Positions 17,842 through 26,264 of a DNA stretch of 64,000 nt are shown one piece after another. Source of the stretch: Paulinella micropora (lineage: Eukaryota > Cercozoa > Imbricatea > Euglyphida > Paulinellidae); contig WBZZ01005583.1 of assembly GCA_019918135.1 (NCBI GenBank), positions 186,001 through 250,000 on the forward strand, in the 5' to 3' direction. The notes beneath the pieces are model-generated. The model was not told where the DNA came from and did not search any database. It saw only the letters and a list, made by a program, of their open reading frames with translations. Position 1 is the first letter of the stretch; each line of letters begins with the position of its first letter. The translations under genes and the position numbers were made by a program.

Positions 17842-20800
17842 CTAATGTCTTCGATATCCGTAAGGAATACTATCATTTTCATTGATAAACTCCCGACCTT
17901 GCCATTTATTATCATTAACTTTCTTTTTTATGTTTGTAGTATGAACTATGCTAAAATGGTTAATGTTTTGCTGTTTGCTATTTCGTGATAAATGAATTTT
18001 CTTCATTTGAAAATCTCTAACATTTTCAATGCTTTCGCCTAAATCCATCTTTTCATATACTTCTGGATTTAACCCCTTTGAATTCAACCCCTTACCTCTA
18101 AGGTGGTAGTATCTCTTTTTTACTCCATCGTTTTCGTAGCATTCAATTATATGAACTCCTTTGTCTTTATGTTTCAAGTCATTCTTAGTAAGGTAAGGGA
18201 GAAATGCTTCATTCGTTGTAAATTCTAACATATACAATTTAGGAGCAATCCATATTCCTCTTATTATCTTACAGCAATCTCCTAAGTCATCCGTTATTCC
18301 TCCGAGAGATTTATCACCAAGCCTTTTGATTAGTTTGGCGAACCTAACATGCAACACTAGACTATCAGTATCGGTGTAATAGAAATCAGCCTCTATGTCT
18401 TTATTTGGATTAGCCTCTTTTATGTAGTTATACATAATTCGCCTGCTATATGCTAGAATGAAAGCCCCGTAATGAGAAGGCTTTGTAATACTCTCTTCAA
18501 TTATTACTTCATTTCTAGGTATTCCAGATACGTGCCATAGTTTGTTTCCGTCTTTATCTTTGAATTCAACCACATCAGATATATAGTTTTTCGTCCAAAA
18601 TTTCCAATACTCCTCATTTGATTTAATATATTCTGCTTCTGTTGGGATAGGTCGCTGTATCATTTTCCCGTATAACGAATTCATAAATAGTTTGGCTAGT
18701 AAATATTGCGGTGTGCCTTTTTCGCTATTTTCTTTCGCCTTAAACATTTCCAGTATGTATTCTTTGAAAACTGGTTCGGCCTCCTCTGTATAGTAGCCTT
18801 TATGAATTGTTATATCGTAGCCTTCCTTAATCATATCTTCAATATCAACACTTGTTACTAGCCATTGGTCTTTCATATCCGCTAAATTCCACTTTAATGA
18901 GCCCATTTTATTTCTCTGTCCTATTCTTGAATGTAATATGTCTTTTGGTGAGATATAATCAACATTGTAAATACCGATTGGAAGATTATTATAATCAAAT
19001 GGTGCGATAGCCTGTTTAATTTCTCCAACCATAAATAAATTAAGCATCGCTGTTGGGTATAAAGATACGACATCCGCATCAACTAAATAATCGGTTAATT
19101 CGTCAAATGTGATTTTTCCCGCTAAGTAGTCCTTGTATTGTTTTGAAACAAATCTTTTTTTGCTTGGATATGTTCTTGCTCCGATAACCGCTTTTCTAAA
19201 TGACTTTTCTTGTTCAATAGTTGGAAGCCTTACATCGTGCTTACCATCAATCATTTTCTTCCAGATATTGAAAGCAAGGCTTGAAGTTGAAATGTATGAA
19301 GTTAAATTCACTGAGTGTTTTTCAAATATCTCTGTGTTTATTTTGTCATATAACTCTTTTAACCCCATAACATCACACTTCAAATATTCAAGACACTTAT
19401 TTCTTAATTCTTCGCTCATTTTTTCCCATTCTGTGGCTTGGTCGTGGTCAAAATCTCCTTTAAGAGTTTTACATTTCATATTTTCTAAGTTTTCTTTTAG
19501 AGTTCCCTGAGTATGCTTACACATATCCCACATTTTAATATTTTCAAATTGTAAAGAGATTATTGAGCCGTTATTAATCATATATGATTTTGGTTTAATG
19601 CCTCTTCTTATTAATTCCTGTTTAATGAAGTAGTGGTCAAAGTTCGCTCCATTAAATCCATTCACATATAAAATCGGCGGTTCTTCATCTTTGTTTCTTT
19701 TCTTTCTTACTCCTGCTACTTTCTTGACTGGATTATGAAGCATTCTATTACCCCATTCAACTGCTAACTTCTTTCCTCTCTCTAGAAGTGTATCAAGAAA
19801 TTTAGAAATACTATCTTTACCGGCAAAGTATTTAAATCCTTCCGTCCCTTGAGTATATCCGACTATATAGCAGTCGTGAATATCAAAGCCTTCAGCAAGT
19901 GTGTTATTTCTAAAAGTTTCAAGGTCGTAATGAAGGAGTTCGTCTTTATTATTATATTTTTCTTTATGCTCCTTCGTTATTAAATGTCTCTTTCCATTCT
20001 TTAATATTTCTCTATTCACATAATTTATGATTTTTGGATTACAAGTGTGCTTTTTGATGTATTTCTTTAAACATTGTTCGCATTTTTGTTTATATCTTTT
20101 AGTTAATCCAAAATAGTGGTTATTCTCTAAGTAAATCATAATGTCCGCTTCTTCTCCGATGTTGTTTGTGCTTATAGTTTCTCTTGTTAAGGCGTTTGTT
20201 ATTTCATATGTCTTTCCTTCTTTTATCAAAGTATTAAGGATTTTTACGGCGGTAGAGAATGGTATGGGGCAATCATTAGAAAGATTGAATTTCTCTCTAA
20301 TATCATTACATCTTTTTCTGTTAATAAGTGGCATATTAAGAAGGTCTTTACAGAGAAAGAATAAACAATTATTATTCTTGCTAGCGGGAGATATCAATAT
20401 GTTTTCATCAGATATTGTTTTTTTACATTTGTTTTTTCCTTCATAACAACCGCCTCCGTTTTCTTGAACTACTACTACCTTAGCATATTCAATAATTCGG
20501 TCATAACCTAATCCAGATGCTTCAATATTGCTTATGTTAAACTCATTCAACATTTCAATAAAATCGTCATAGTTTTTTATTTGAAAAGAATTAAATGTTT
20601 TCTTTTTATAATATCTATTTAATTCTTCGTGGTCTGTTATGTATGTTATAGTGATATGAACATCCGCATTTCCTGTCATACCATTTCTTTTCGCATCCAA
20701 TAGTATAGGAATTAGAACCTCTCGCTCTAATGCGTCAGTATCATAAAAGTTTATGTCTAATCCTTGCTTCTCGTATGTAAGAGAGTTTAATCTATTGTCT

Positions 20801-20931
20801 CGCCTAGATTTTAACTCTACTACTTTAAATTCCCTTTTGTTTTCTCTGGTTTCTGTTTTCCTCAAATTCGCCCTTACCTTCGCTAGTTCTACATTTTCCT
20901 TCGTCGGTCTTGGCGGTAATGGTGGTGGCAT
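17842..20931 (-). CDS. protein-primed family B DNA polymerase
   Basis: 1,029 residues. An N-terminal region of about 300 residues holds a Cys-rich spot (CEQCLKKYIKKHTC). The exonuclease domain starts with LLHYDLETF (about 330) and has NGFNGANFDHYF. Polymerase motif A is DADVVSLYPTAML (about 617-629), motif B KLFMNSLYGKMIQRP (about 745-760), and motif C YYTDTDSLVLHV (about 850-860) with the catalytic DTDS. This is the Polinton/adenovirus-type replicase that starts at terminal repeats with a protein primer. It is the largest gene on the minus strand and appears whole. It makes up the replication half with the small genes around it. Confidence 0.95.
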   Translation of the reverse strand: MPPPLPPRPTKENVELAKVRANLRKTETRENKREFKVVELKSRRDNRLNSLTYEKQGLDINFYDTDALEREVLIPILLDAKRNGMTGNADVHITITYITDHEELNRYYKKKTFNSFQIKNYDDFIEMLNEFNISNIEASGLGYDRIIEYAKVVVVQENGGGCYEGKNKCKKTISDENILISPASKNNNCLFFLCKDLLNMPLINRKRCNDIREKFNLSNDCPIPFSTAVKILNTLIKEGKTYEITNALTRETISTNNIGEEADIMIYLENNHYFGLTKRYKQKCEQCLKKYIKKHTCNPKIINYVNREILKNGKRHLITKEHKEKYNNKDELLHYDLETFRNNTLAEGFDIHDCYIVGYTQGTEGFKYFAGKDSISKFLDTLLERGKKLAVEWGNRMLHNPVKKVAGVRKKRNKDEEPPILYVNGFNGANFDHYFIKQELIRRGIKPKSYMINNGSIISLQFENIKMWDMCKHTQGTLKENLENMKCKTLKGDFDHDQATEWEKMSEELRNKCLEYLKCDVMGLKELYDKINTEIFEKHSVNLTSYISTSSLAFNIWKKMIDGKHDVRLPTIEQEKSFRKAVIGARTYPSKKRFVSKQYKDYLAGKITFDELTDYLVDADVVSLYPTAMLNLFMVGEIKQAIAPFDYNNLPIGIYNVDYISPKDILHSRIGQRNKMGSLKWNLADMKDQWLVTSVDIEDMIKEGYDITIHKGYYTEEAEPVFKEYILEMFKAKENSEKGTPQYLLAKLFMNSLYGKMIQRPIPTEAEYIKSNEEYWKFWTKNYISDVVEFKDKDGNKLWHVSGIPRNEVIIEESITKPSHYGAFILAYSRRIMYNYIKEANPNKDIEADFYYTDTDSLVLHVRFAKLIKRLGDKSLGGITDDLGDCCKIIRGIWIAPKLYMLEFTTNEAFLPYLTKNDLKHKDKGVHIIECYENDGVKKRYYHLRGKGLNSKGLNPEVYEKMDLGESIENVRDFQMKKIHLSRNSKQQNINHFSIVHTTNIKKKVNDNKWQGREFINENDSIPYGYRRH

Positions 20932-21076
20932 ATTTTACTTTTATATTAGGGTGGATATAAAAATATTGAAATAAATTAAATTGTTTTACCTTTTTATATA
21001 TATATAAATTGTCTTACCTTTAATATGAAATTCATAATTTTTAGAAAAAAAATACTTTTTGTTTTTTGTTTTTGTT

Positions 21077-21253
21077 TTACTCTCCTCTCGCCTTCATTTC
21101 TTCGTATTCCTTAAGTTTTCTATTTCGTTCTTTTAATTGCTTCTTCCTCTTTTGATTAATTTCGTCCTTATTTCTCTTGTAATATGCTAGAGCCTTTTCG
21201 GAGTTAGCCTTTCGTTTGTCCTCAGGTGTGAGATATTTCTTGTGTCTCCCCAT
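21077..21253 (-). CDS. small basic helical protein (58 aa)
   Basis: A short ORF, ATG at 21251-21253 and TAA at 21077-21079, encoding MGRHKKYLTPEDKRKANSEK followed by a YYKRNKDEINQKRKK helix. It is strongly basic and resembles small viral DNA-binding proteins with the tyrosine-lysine 'YYxRNKxxI' helix. It is first in line upstream of the polymerase on the same strand. Its leader is one copy of the 47-bp direct repeat. Confidence 0.65.
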   Translation of the reverse strand: MGRHKKYLTPEDKRKANSEKALAYYKRNKDEINQKRKKQLKERNRKLKEYEEMKARGE

Positions 21254-21260
21254 CTCTATA

Positions 21261-21307
21261 TATATAAGTAATAATATTTATTTCTTTAAATGGTTTTACA
21301 TTTTATT
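21261..21307 (-). repeat. 47-bp direct repeat, leader copy 1
   Basis: Identical to 21571-21617. It begins 8 bp before the ATG of the 58-aa gene and also covers the stop codon of the next upstream gene. It may be a duplicated promoter or terminator. Confidence 0.75.
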
Positions 21308-21568
21308 ATTTAATATAATCATCACCCTAAATTTAAGTTGTGCGATTGCTTCTTCGCAAATTTGCCATTTGTGAATATTCAACATTGTTGGAGCCTCTAA
21401 TGCCTTGTTTCTCTGTTCTTCCCAAAACTTAAAGGCTTTGCTATATCGCTGAAGTGTTTCTCTTCTAGTGTATTTCTTAATCCTTCTATCATGAGCTAGT
21501 GCTTCTGGAAAATGTAAGTTGTATAGTTCTTTCAATTCCTTGTCCGCTTGTATCATTATAGAAGACAT
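21296..21568 (-). CDS. small helical protein, function unknown
   Basis: 90 residues, mostly helical, with alternating charge and aromatics (ELKELYNLHFPEALAHDRRIKKYTRRE, split here as one region; then FKFWEEQRNKALEAP). No Cys or known motif. It lies in a minus-strand run of small genes with the polymerase. The leader (21571-21617) is the second copy of the 47-bp repeat. Confidence 0.6.
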   Translation of the reverse strand: MSSIMIQADKELKELYNLHFPEALAHDRRIKKYTRRETLQRYSKAFKFWEEQRNKALEAPTMLNIHKWQICEEAIAQLKFRVMIILNNKM

Positions 21569-21570
21569 AT

Positions 21571-21617
21571 TATATAAGTAATAATATTTATTTCTTTAAA
21601 TGGTTTTACATTTTATT
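21571..21617 (-). repeat. 47-bp direct repeat, leader copy 2
   Basis: Same sequence as 21261-21307, placed 3 bp from the ATG of the 90-aa gene, so each copy precedes a start codon on the minus strand at a similar distance. Confidence 0.75.
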
Positions 21618-21639
21618 TTTATAACATTATTATAACAAA

Positions 21640-22089
21640 TCACGAGTGATTTTTATAATATCTTTCCAAGTCGTCGTTTCTACGAATTATACGAATAACT
21701 TTATGCCCACCTATCATAACTTCTTCTTTCTCTGCGAAGTGGTCTCTATGAAAGTCTGATTTTTCGTGTTGATATTTTCCGTATATCCCTATTACCTTAC
21801 CGCATACACAGGTATATTTCTGTTTTCTTCTTTCCTTTACATATTCCGCTCTCTTCTGTTTTCTGAGTTGATTGTAATCAGTATTCCTATTATCTTCTTC
21901 ATATTTTGCTAAGATTTCGTTTTCGTAAAATTCTTTTGCTAGTTGTTCCGCTTCTTCCTTCGTTCTCTTGTTGTTTATTCCTATTGCTTTCTCCTTCGTT
22001 ATTCCATCCTCTCTCCAAACTATTACAACTTTATTTTTTTTAATCTGTATTCCGCCTTTCGTAATCTTTCTTAGATTGTTCGTGTTCAT
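21640..22089 (-). CDS. zinc-finger protein with basic N-terminus
   Basis: 149 residues. A basic beta-like start (KKNKVVIVWREDGITKEKAIG) looks like an integrase-arm or AP2-like DNA-binding strand set. Then a Lys/Arg/Glu helix (QLRKQKRAEYVKERRKQK) and a C-x-C ... H-x8-H finger (YTCVCGK ... YQHEKSDFHRDHF). It is probably a DNA-binding regulator. It is the outermost gene on this side, next to the right terminal repeat. Confidence 0.65.
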   Translation of the reverse strand: MNTNNLRKITKGGIQIKKNKVVIVWREDGITKEKAIGINNKRTKEEAEQLAKEFYENEILAKYEEDNRNTDYNQLRKQKRAEYVKERRKQKYTCVCGKVIGIYGKYQHEKSDFHRDHFAEKEEVMIGGHKVIRIIRRNDDLERYYKNHS

Positions 22090-22154
22090 TGTATATTAAC
22101 TTATTTTTTTATTACTTAAATGATAATTTAAAAAATAGGAATTGTACTTGTTAA

Positions 22155-22724
22155 AAAGAGAAGACATTCAACCAGAGAACATAAGAACTTCAAAGCGAGA
22201 AAAAAAGGCAAAGGTAATATTAGATTTATAGGTGGCTGGTGGCTTAAATTCTAGAAAATTCTATTTTCGGGAAAACCACCAGCAACACCCAGACAGCGCG
22301 ATGTCTGGCTGTCTTTAGGCTTCAGACAAAAAATCAAAATTCTGTCTGGACAGGTTTTTTCATTTTTTCTTATTGTGTAATATATGTTTTCCGTCGGTGC
22401 TCAATCTCCGACATGTCGGAGATAATGGTGTGTTTTTTTTTAACCTTAAAAAATTTTAACTTTTTCTTGCTTTTATTTAAAAGTAAAAGTAAAGCGGAAA
22501 AAAATTTTGCTTGATTTTTATTTTTATTTAAAAGCGAGATTAAGAGCAAGAGAGATTTCTTTATTTTGCTTCTTAGTATTGATTGAAAATTTTGATTTCT
22601 TTATTTTGCTGTTTTGTTGCTTCGTATTGAAAGTTCAAACTAGCAATAGGAGAGCCAATCCTTTTTTAAATAGCCATTTTGAGTGCACGAAAAAATGGTA
22701 TTAAAAAAAGGATATTATACTACT
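22155..22724 (-). repeat. right terminal inverted repeat
   Basis: Reverse complement of the left terminal repeat. It begins inside a copy of the integrase 3' end (about 22155-22230), which has no upstream integrase sequence here. The copy therefore comes from the repeat, not from a second integrase gene. It contains the same palindrome at 22404-22423. Terminal repeats of several hundred bases are expected for a protein-primed linear replicon. Confidence 0.93.
22404..22423. repeat. 20-bp perfect palindrome in right terminal repeat
   Basis: Same 20-base palindrome as at 2343-2362, as expected from the terminal repeats. Confidence 0.85.
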
Positions 22725-22730
22725 TAAGTT
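22725..22730. repeat. right target-site duplication TAAGTT
   Basis: Identical to 2036-2041. Together the two copies mark one insertion event and show that neither outer junction has been rearranged since. Confidence 0.93.
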
Positions 22731-23217
22731 GGGGTTCACGCACGCCTTGTGATACAAGATAAGTCGCCCCTGGTCCGGCCGGATCCGGCCGGACCAGACT
22801 GGTGGGCGCTGCGCAGAAGCCTTGTGCGGCCAGCGCGTATTGTGCGGAAGCATATAGCAAAGAAAGCGTCAGGGAGTCGAGGGACGTACTGCTCTTGCTC
22901 TTGTTATCCTCGTCCTGAACGAGCAGTATCCACTCCAGTTGGTTAAAGCCCTGTGGCAAATCTTTGGCCCTGGTGTACAGCTCTTGTTCGTCTAAGTTGG
23001 GCAGCACGACAAGAAGCTCTTTGTCGTGCACGACAGACAATGTGTGGGAGGCATTAGCTAAACAAAGTTCCTTTTGGCCAGCACCGTCGCGCTGCGGCGG
23101 CTGCAAGGAGTGGCACAGGATCGCTGTCTTGTCGCTAAGGTCGTGTCTCGGACTATAACAGCTTCCGACAACGAGACGATCGGCAGTGCTCAGCAGGTTT
23201 AGGGGTGAGCTGCCCAT
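22731..23217 (-). pseudogene. N-terminal half of the same host gene
   Basis: The ATG at 23215-23217 opens MGSSPLNLLSTADRLVVGS, followed by a LCLANASHTLSVVHDKELL strand region, a FNQLEWILLVQDEDNK segment and a helix LTLSLLYASAQYALAAQGF. The frame reaches the right target duplication. Near 22770-22797 a 28-bp perfect palindrome lies in the coding path and a second frame also reads as plausible protein beyond it, so this part may carry a small insertion of its own. Its start is divergent to the gene at 23333 across a pyrimidine-rich interval. Confidence 0.62.
22770..22797. repeat. 28-bp perfect palindrome centred on GGATCC
   Basis: The sequence starts CTGGTCCGGCC and is its own reverse complement, centre at 22783/22784. 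It is 46 bp from the element's outer end, in host DNA. Confidence 0.9.
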
Positions 23218-23254
23218 GGCCTTTTACAAAGATCTCCCCCCTGTTTTTTTTCCC

Positions 23255-23332
23255 CCTCGCACCTCCTCCCTCCCCCCACTCTCACTCTTTCTCTCTCCCT
23301 TCCCACTTTTTCTTCTCTTTTATTTGCTTTAG
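23255..23332 (+). promoter_or_regulatory. pyrimidine tract ending TTTGCTTTAG directly before ATG
   Basis: About 75 bases almost free of purines end in TTTAG immediately before the ATG of the 355-aa gene. This is the form of a splice acceptor, either of a 5'-leader intron or of spliced-leader addition. Similar tract-plus-AG sites precede other host starts (28622, 38524, 58976, 59360). Confidence 0.5.
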
Positions 23333-24400
23333 ATGGAAGCAGCCAGTGCGTGGCCGGAGTCAACCAAGGAGCTTCTGCGAGCTTACCTCGGACACCAACA
23401 CCCCGGCGGCAGTCGGGGGATCTGCTACGGCTGTTTGGATGAATCTCCTCGGCAAGAGCTCGTACTACAACCGCGTACAACCAAGCTGAACAGTCGGGAG
23501 GTTAGGCAATGTGACCGGTGCCTCGAACAAGCTCGCTGTCTGGATAGGTGCCTAGTGTTTGACGCACGAGACGTTGCTGTCAGTGGGCCCGTCCTGCTGC
23601 AGTGTAGTACAGGCGTTCGCGAAGCGTACCTTCCTTTGCGCATATATGCGCTGGAGCTAGACGGGGGGTTTGCCTTTGCTATTGTCTGCCAGAGTGTGAC
23701 AGTGACTGGCAAATGGAAATGCGTATTGTGCAAAGACGGGCGGATCAGCTCGGAGCTGGCTTTTTTTCTGCGCAACATGGCGCGCTGGTCGGTTGCTAGT
23801 GCTCTGCCTGGAGATGTGCCCTACCAGTGCCAAGAGGCCAGAAGCTTTTGGTCCTCGTGGTTCCAAGAGGCTTTGCGCGCTTACGCCCCGGTACGTGTTC
23901 CCGAGCTGTTGATCAGGCTGCGCAACTACACAGCGGCGTTGGGCGCCTACTCGCAGCATGTCCACACGCAAGGGCCCTGTGGATTTTGTACCAAGGAAGC
24001 CGCTGAGAATCCATGTGTGAAGCATCGTGCGCTTTTTAACCCCCGCACGGCGTGCCTGCTAACCGGTTGCGTCCCAAAGAAAGAGGGATTCTACATGCCC
24101 GTGGAGCTTGTGTGTGGCGTGGGGCAGCCGGCCCAGGTAAGCTTGGCGCTGCTAAACGCCGAGGGGCGAATAGAGCCGAACCAGGCACTGCTGTACATGC
24201 CTTGGTTGGAATTCCTGGTTTACGACCGCAACCGAGCCTCCTTCTACGTAGCTTGGCAGACCGCCGCCTGGTCCAAGCTGAACTTTTGGCTTCACGTGCA
24301 GGGTTACTGCACTCATAGCCGGTCGTTCCTGGATGAGTGTTTAAATTACGCGCTGGCGCTTTATTACCACATGCCAGAGCCGAACAATACGTCCGTTTAA
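23333..24400 (+). CDS. Cys-rich (probably zinc-binding) protein of unknown family
   Basis: 355 residues, intact, stop TAA. CxxC-type pairs are spread along it: CYGC (31-34), CDRCLEQARCLDRC (60-73), WKCVLCKDG, and CGFCTKEAAENPCVKH. These suggest several structural zinc sites. Between them are aromatic-rich helical segments such as RYWFQ-like FWSSWFQEALRAYAP and NFWLHVQGYCTHS. No catalytic motif is visible. The ATG follows an acceptor-like AG directly. The downstream interval is AT-rich and free of genes. It reads like an expressed host gene; the role is unknown. Confidence 0.75.
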   Translation: MEAASAWPESTKELLRAYLGHQHPGGSRGICYGCLDESPRQELVLQPRTTKLNSREVRQCDRCLEQARCLDRCLVFDARDVAVSGPVLLQCSTGVREAYLPLRIYALELDGGFAFAIVCQSVTVTGKWKCVLCKDGRISSELAFFLRNMARWSVASALPGDVPYQCQEARSFWSSWFQEALRAYAPVRVPELLIRLRNYTAALGAYSQHVHTQGPCGFCTKEAAENPCVKHRALFNPRTACLLTGCVPKKEGFYMPVELVCGVGQPAQVSLALLNAEGRIEPNQALLYMPWLEFLVYDRNRASFYVAWQTAAWSKLNFWLHVQGYCTHSRSFLDECLNYALALYYHMPEPNNTSV

Positions 24401-24684
24401 GAAATTTCTGGTTGCAGCTTTTTTAATTGCTTTCTTTGCTGTTGTATACAAAAAAAAATTTAGTATTAAAAAAAGTCATGGCGGAAGGAGGAGACTTAGT
24501 CCCCGCGTCGAGGCGCTGGGGCTAGTGCGCGAGGGGGGTCAGAGGCATTATGTCGGGCTTTGGCGTTGCCTTGATTCTAAGAAAAAAAAAAAAAAAAAAA
24601 AGCAGGAATGTCCGGCGGGCAACGCCTTCATATTGCTGGGTTCTGGTCCCGCCGGCGGCGTCCTGTCTCCACACCTTTGTCCTG

Positions 24685-24723
<39 letters not shown>

Positions 24724-25011
24724 CGACCTGGCTAGGGCCCCTCACCTTAGCTGCGCCGCCGCCTGGGCCTGGCTCGACAACGCCCAGGTCCTGCAGCAAG
24801 TGCTGACCAAAAACCTCAAGGGCGCCAACGGCGAGCCCCGCCAGCTCCTGGTTGTTATTATTATTATTTCATTAGACCCCGAGCTTTAATAAGAATTGTT
24901 TAATCTTTGTAAGCAATCAACTGACGCTACGCAGTAGCTCCCGGAGACAGAGAGGCATTGCCTCACCGCCGTCCAAGGGACGGCGCCACAACCTCTCCAA
25001 TCTTCCGGAAT
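24401..25011. other. intergenic with A19 and C30+ runs and a short coding remnant
   Basis: It holds a run of about 19 adenines (24583-24601) and a run of about 33 cytosines (24690-24722). After that, a plus-strand stretch reads LARAPHLSCAAAWAWLDNAQ and VLTKNLKGANGEPRQLLV before a TTATTATTATT microsatellite; this may be a gene fragment. From 24870, GAGCTTTAATAAG and the following 150 bases, up to GGAATTCATTCACCATGTAGG, form a repeat also seen at about 33205-33420 and in part at 49289 and 52670. Confidence 0.6.
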
Positions 25012-26043
25012 TCATTCACCATGTAGGTAAACAGGGCACCGCGCTCCCGATTTAAGTTCGACGGTTTTACACTTGGCGGCAGCCACTACGCAGGCGTCCC
25101 GGGCCGCTGGCCACAAGAGTGACCACACTTGCAGAGGAGACTGCGTGCTCTCTGCGGAACTGACCTCGATGCTGAGATTTTGCAGCACGCGCTGCAACAA
25201 GTTCATCAAGGCCACTACTTCGTCGTGCTTGTCTTCCGTCCACTCTGCGACGTGGATGTCTGGAGCCCAGACAAAATTGTCTTCTCCGTAGCCCACGAGG
25301 TGCCGTAGGTCGCGCCTCACCGACTGCCCGGCCGGCACGGCGAGCGGAACGTACCACGCGGTGGACGGCTCGTGCTCCTTGGGTGCGCGCAGCACAATTA
25401 GCAACGCAGGTACCTCCCACTGGACCCCCGAGCCGGGGTTGTAGCCAAAGCACATCGTTAGCGGGGCCAGCACGGGCCGCGTAGCATCGTAGTGTTCCCA
25501 GGCATAAAACTCCTCTTGGACCGCGTCCAGGCACTCCTCAAGGTTGCTTTCCCACTTCTGTTCGTCTTCGTCGTACTGCAGAACAAGGTCGGTGTCCAGC
25601 CGGCGGGTTACCCACGTGCAGCAGCCGCGCCGAGCTTTCGCTTTTGGGCTGTTGGCCACGGCACGCAACACCGCCAGGGCGTGGCGGACCTCGATGGTCG
25701 GCCGCTGCAGGTGGCCATGGACCCACTCTGCTGTTGTGGCGGCGGCCCCGGAAGATCGCAGCAGGCGTAGAAGCTCCTTGCCCGCCTTCGCGTTGGCTCT
25801 CGCTACCTGGGCCCATGCCGACTGTGGGTGCTTCAATGACGGGCTGCGGTACTGGCTCCACTCCGCCAGTTTGCTTTGGACCCACGCTTCTGCGTCCGCG
25901 TTGTCTTTGGCATCGGCTACAAGCAGGCTGGCCGAGGGCACAAAGGGTTCGACCACCGGCTGTGCAGGGCTGGCAGCTCTGTCGGTTGGGGCGCCACTGT
26001 CGCTTCCGAAGTTTGTGCAGAGCCTTTTGCGCGGTCGTGACAT
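25012..26043 (-). CDS. unknown protein with acidic and helical domains (343 aa)
   Basis: The start is the ATG at 26041-26043 (MSRPRKRLCTNFG); the frame is open a little further upstream without a better start. A basic, possibly nuclear-localising N-terminus is followed by a disordered Pro/Ala stretch, then a helical region (AEAWVQSKLAEWSQY, LRAVANSPKAKARRG), then an acidic DEDEQKWESNLEECLDAVQEEFYAWEHY helix (split at Glu) and a beta-rich part with LTMCFGYNPGSG and VPALLIVLRAP. It ends VELKSGARCPVYLHGE with TGA. Family not recognised. Upstream lies a run of about 17 C on the coding strand. Its 3' end lies in a dispersed repeat. Confidence 0.68.
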   Translation of the reverse strand: MSRPRKRLCTNFGSDSGAPTDRAASPAQPVVEPFVPSASLLVADAKDNADAEAWVQSKLAEWSQYRSPSLKHPQSAWAQVARANAKAGKELLRLLRSSGAAATTAEWVHGHLQRPTIEVRHALAVLRAVANSPKAKARRGCCTWVTRRLDTDLVLQYDEDEQKWESNLEECLDAVQEEFYAWEHYDATRPVLAPLTMCFGYNPGSGVQWEVPALLIVLRAPKEHEPSTAWYVPLAVPAGQSVRRDLRHLVGYGEDNFVWAPDIHVAEWTEDKHDEVVALMNLLQRVLQNLSIEVSSAESTQSPLQVWSLLWPAARDACVVAAAKCKTVELKSGARCPVYLHGE

Positions 26044-26264
26044 GGTCGCAAGCAGGCAGAAGGTCTTCTGGACCACCTAGCCGCGGGGCGTTGACCCCTT
26101 TCCCCACTCGAAGCGCGGGGGGGGGGGGGGGGGCACCCCCTCCCCTGCCACATTCGAGCCCGACAACCAAAGAGACGCGGAGGATATAGGATTGCAGCGC
26201 TGGGGCGCCGGGCTGTAAAAATTATTTTGTCAGAGGCCGGCAAAGTTACCAAGCCAAAAATACC

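Larger units (their letters stand above)
2042..22724. mobile_element. Polinton/Maverick-type element, nearly whole, 20.7 kb
   Basis: Both ends carry the same inverted terminal sequence beginning AGTAGTATAATATCC, and the element is flanked by the direct repeat TAAGTT. Inside are the family's defining parts: rve integrase, protein-primed DNA polymerase B, packaging ATPase, adenain-like protease, penton and major capsid protein, plus fibre-like genes. Base composition is clearly more AT-rich than the host on both sides. Six-base target duplications and this gene set are typical of Polintons and related virophage/adintovirus-like elements. The two terminal repeats are nearly identical and the target duplication is perfect, so insertion looks recent. 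I count about four breaks among its genes, so I treat it as a young fossil. It sits between two halves of what is probably one host gene. No relatives of it were seen elsewhere in the window. Confidence 0.95.

Noticed and set aside
22155-22230. A second integrase gene at the right end
   Set aside because: Only the 3' end that belongs to the terminal repeat is present.
24525-24889. Pro-rich and Gly-rich open frames through the C33 run
   Set aside because: They exist only because homopolymers lack stops; just a short stretch after the run looks protein-like and is noted as a remnant.
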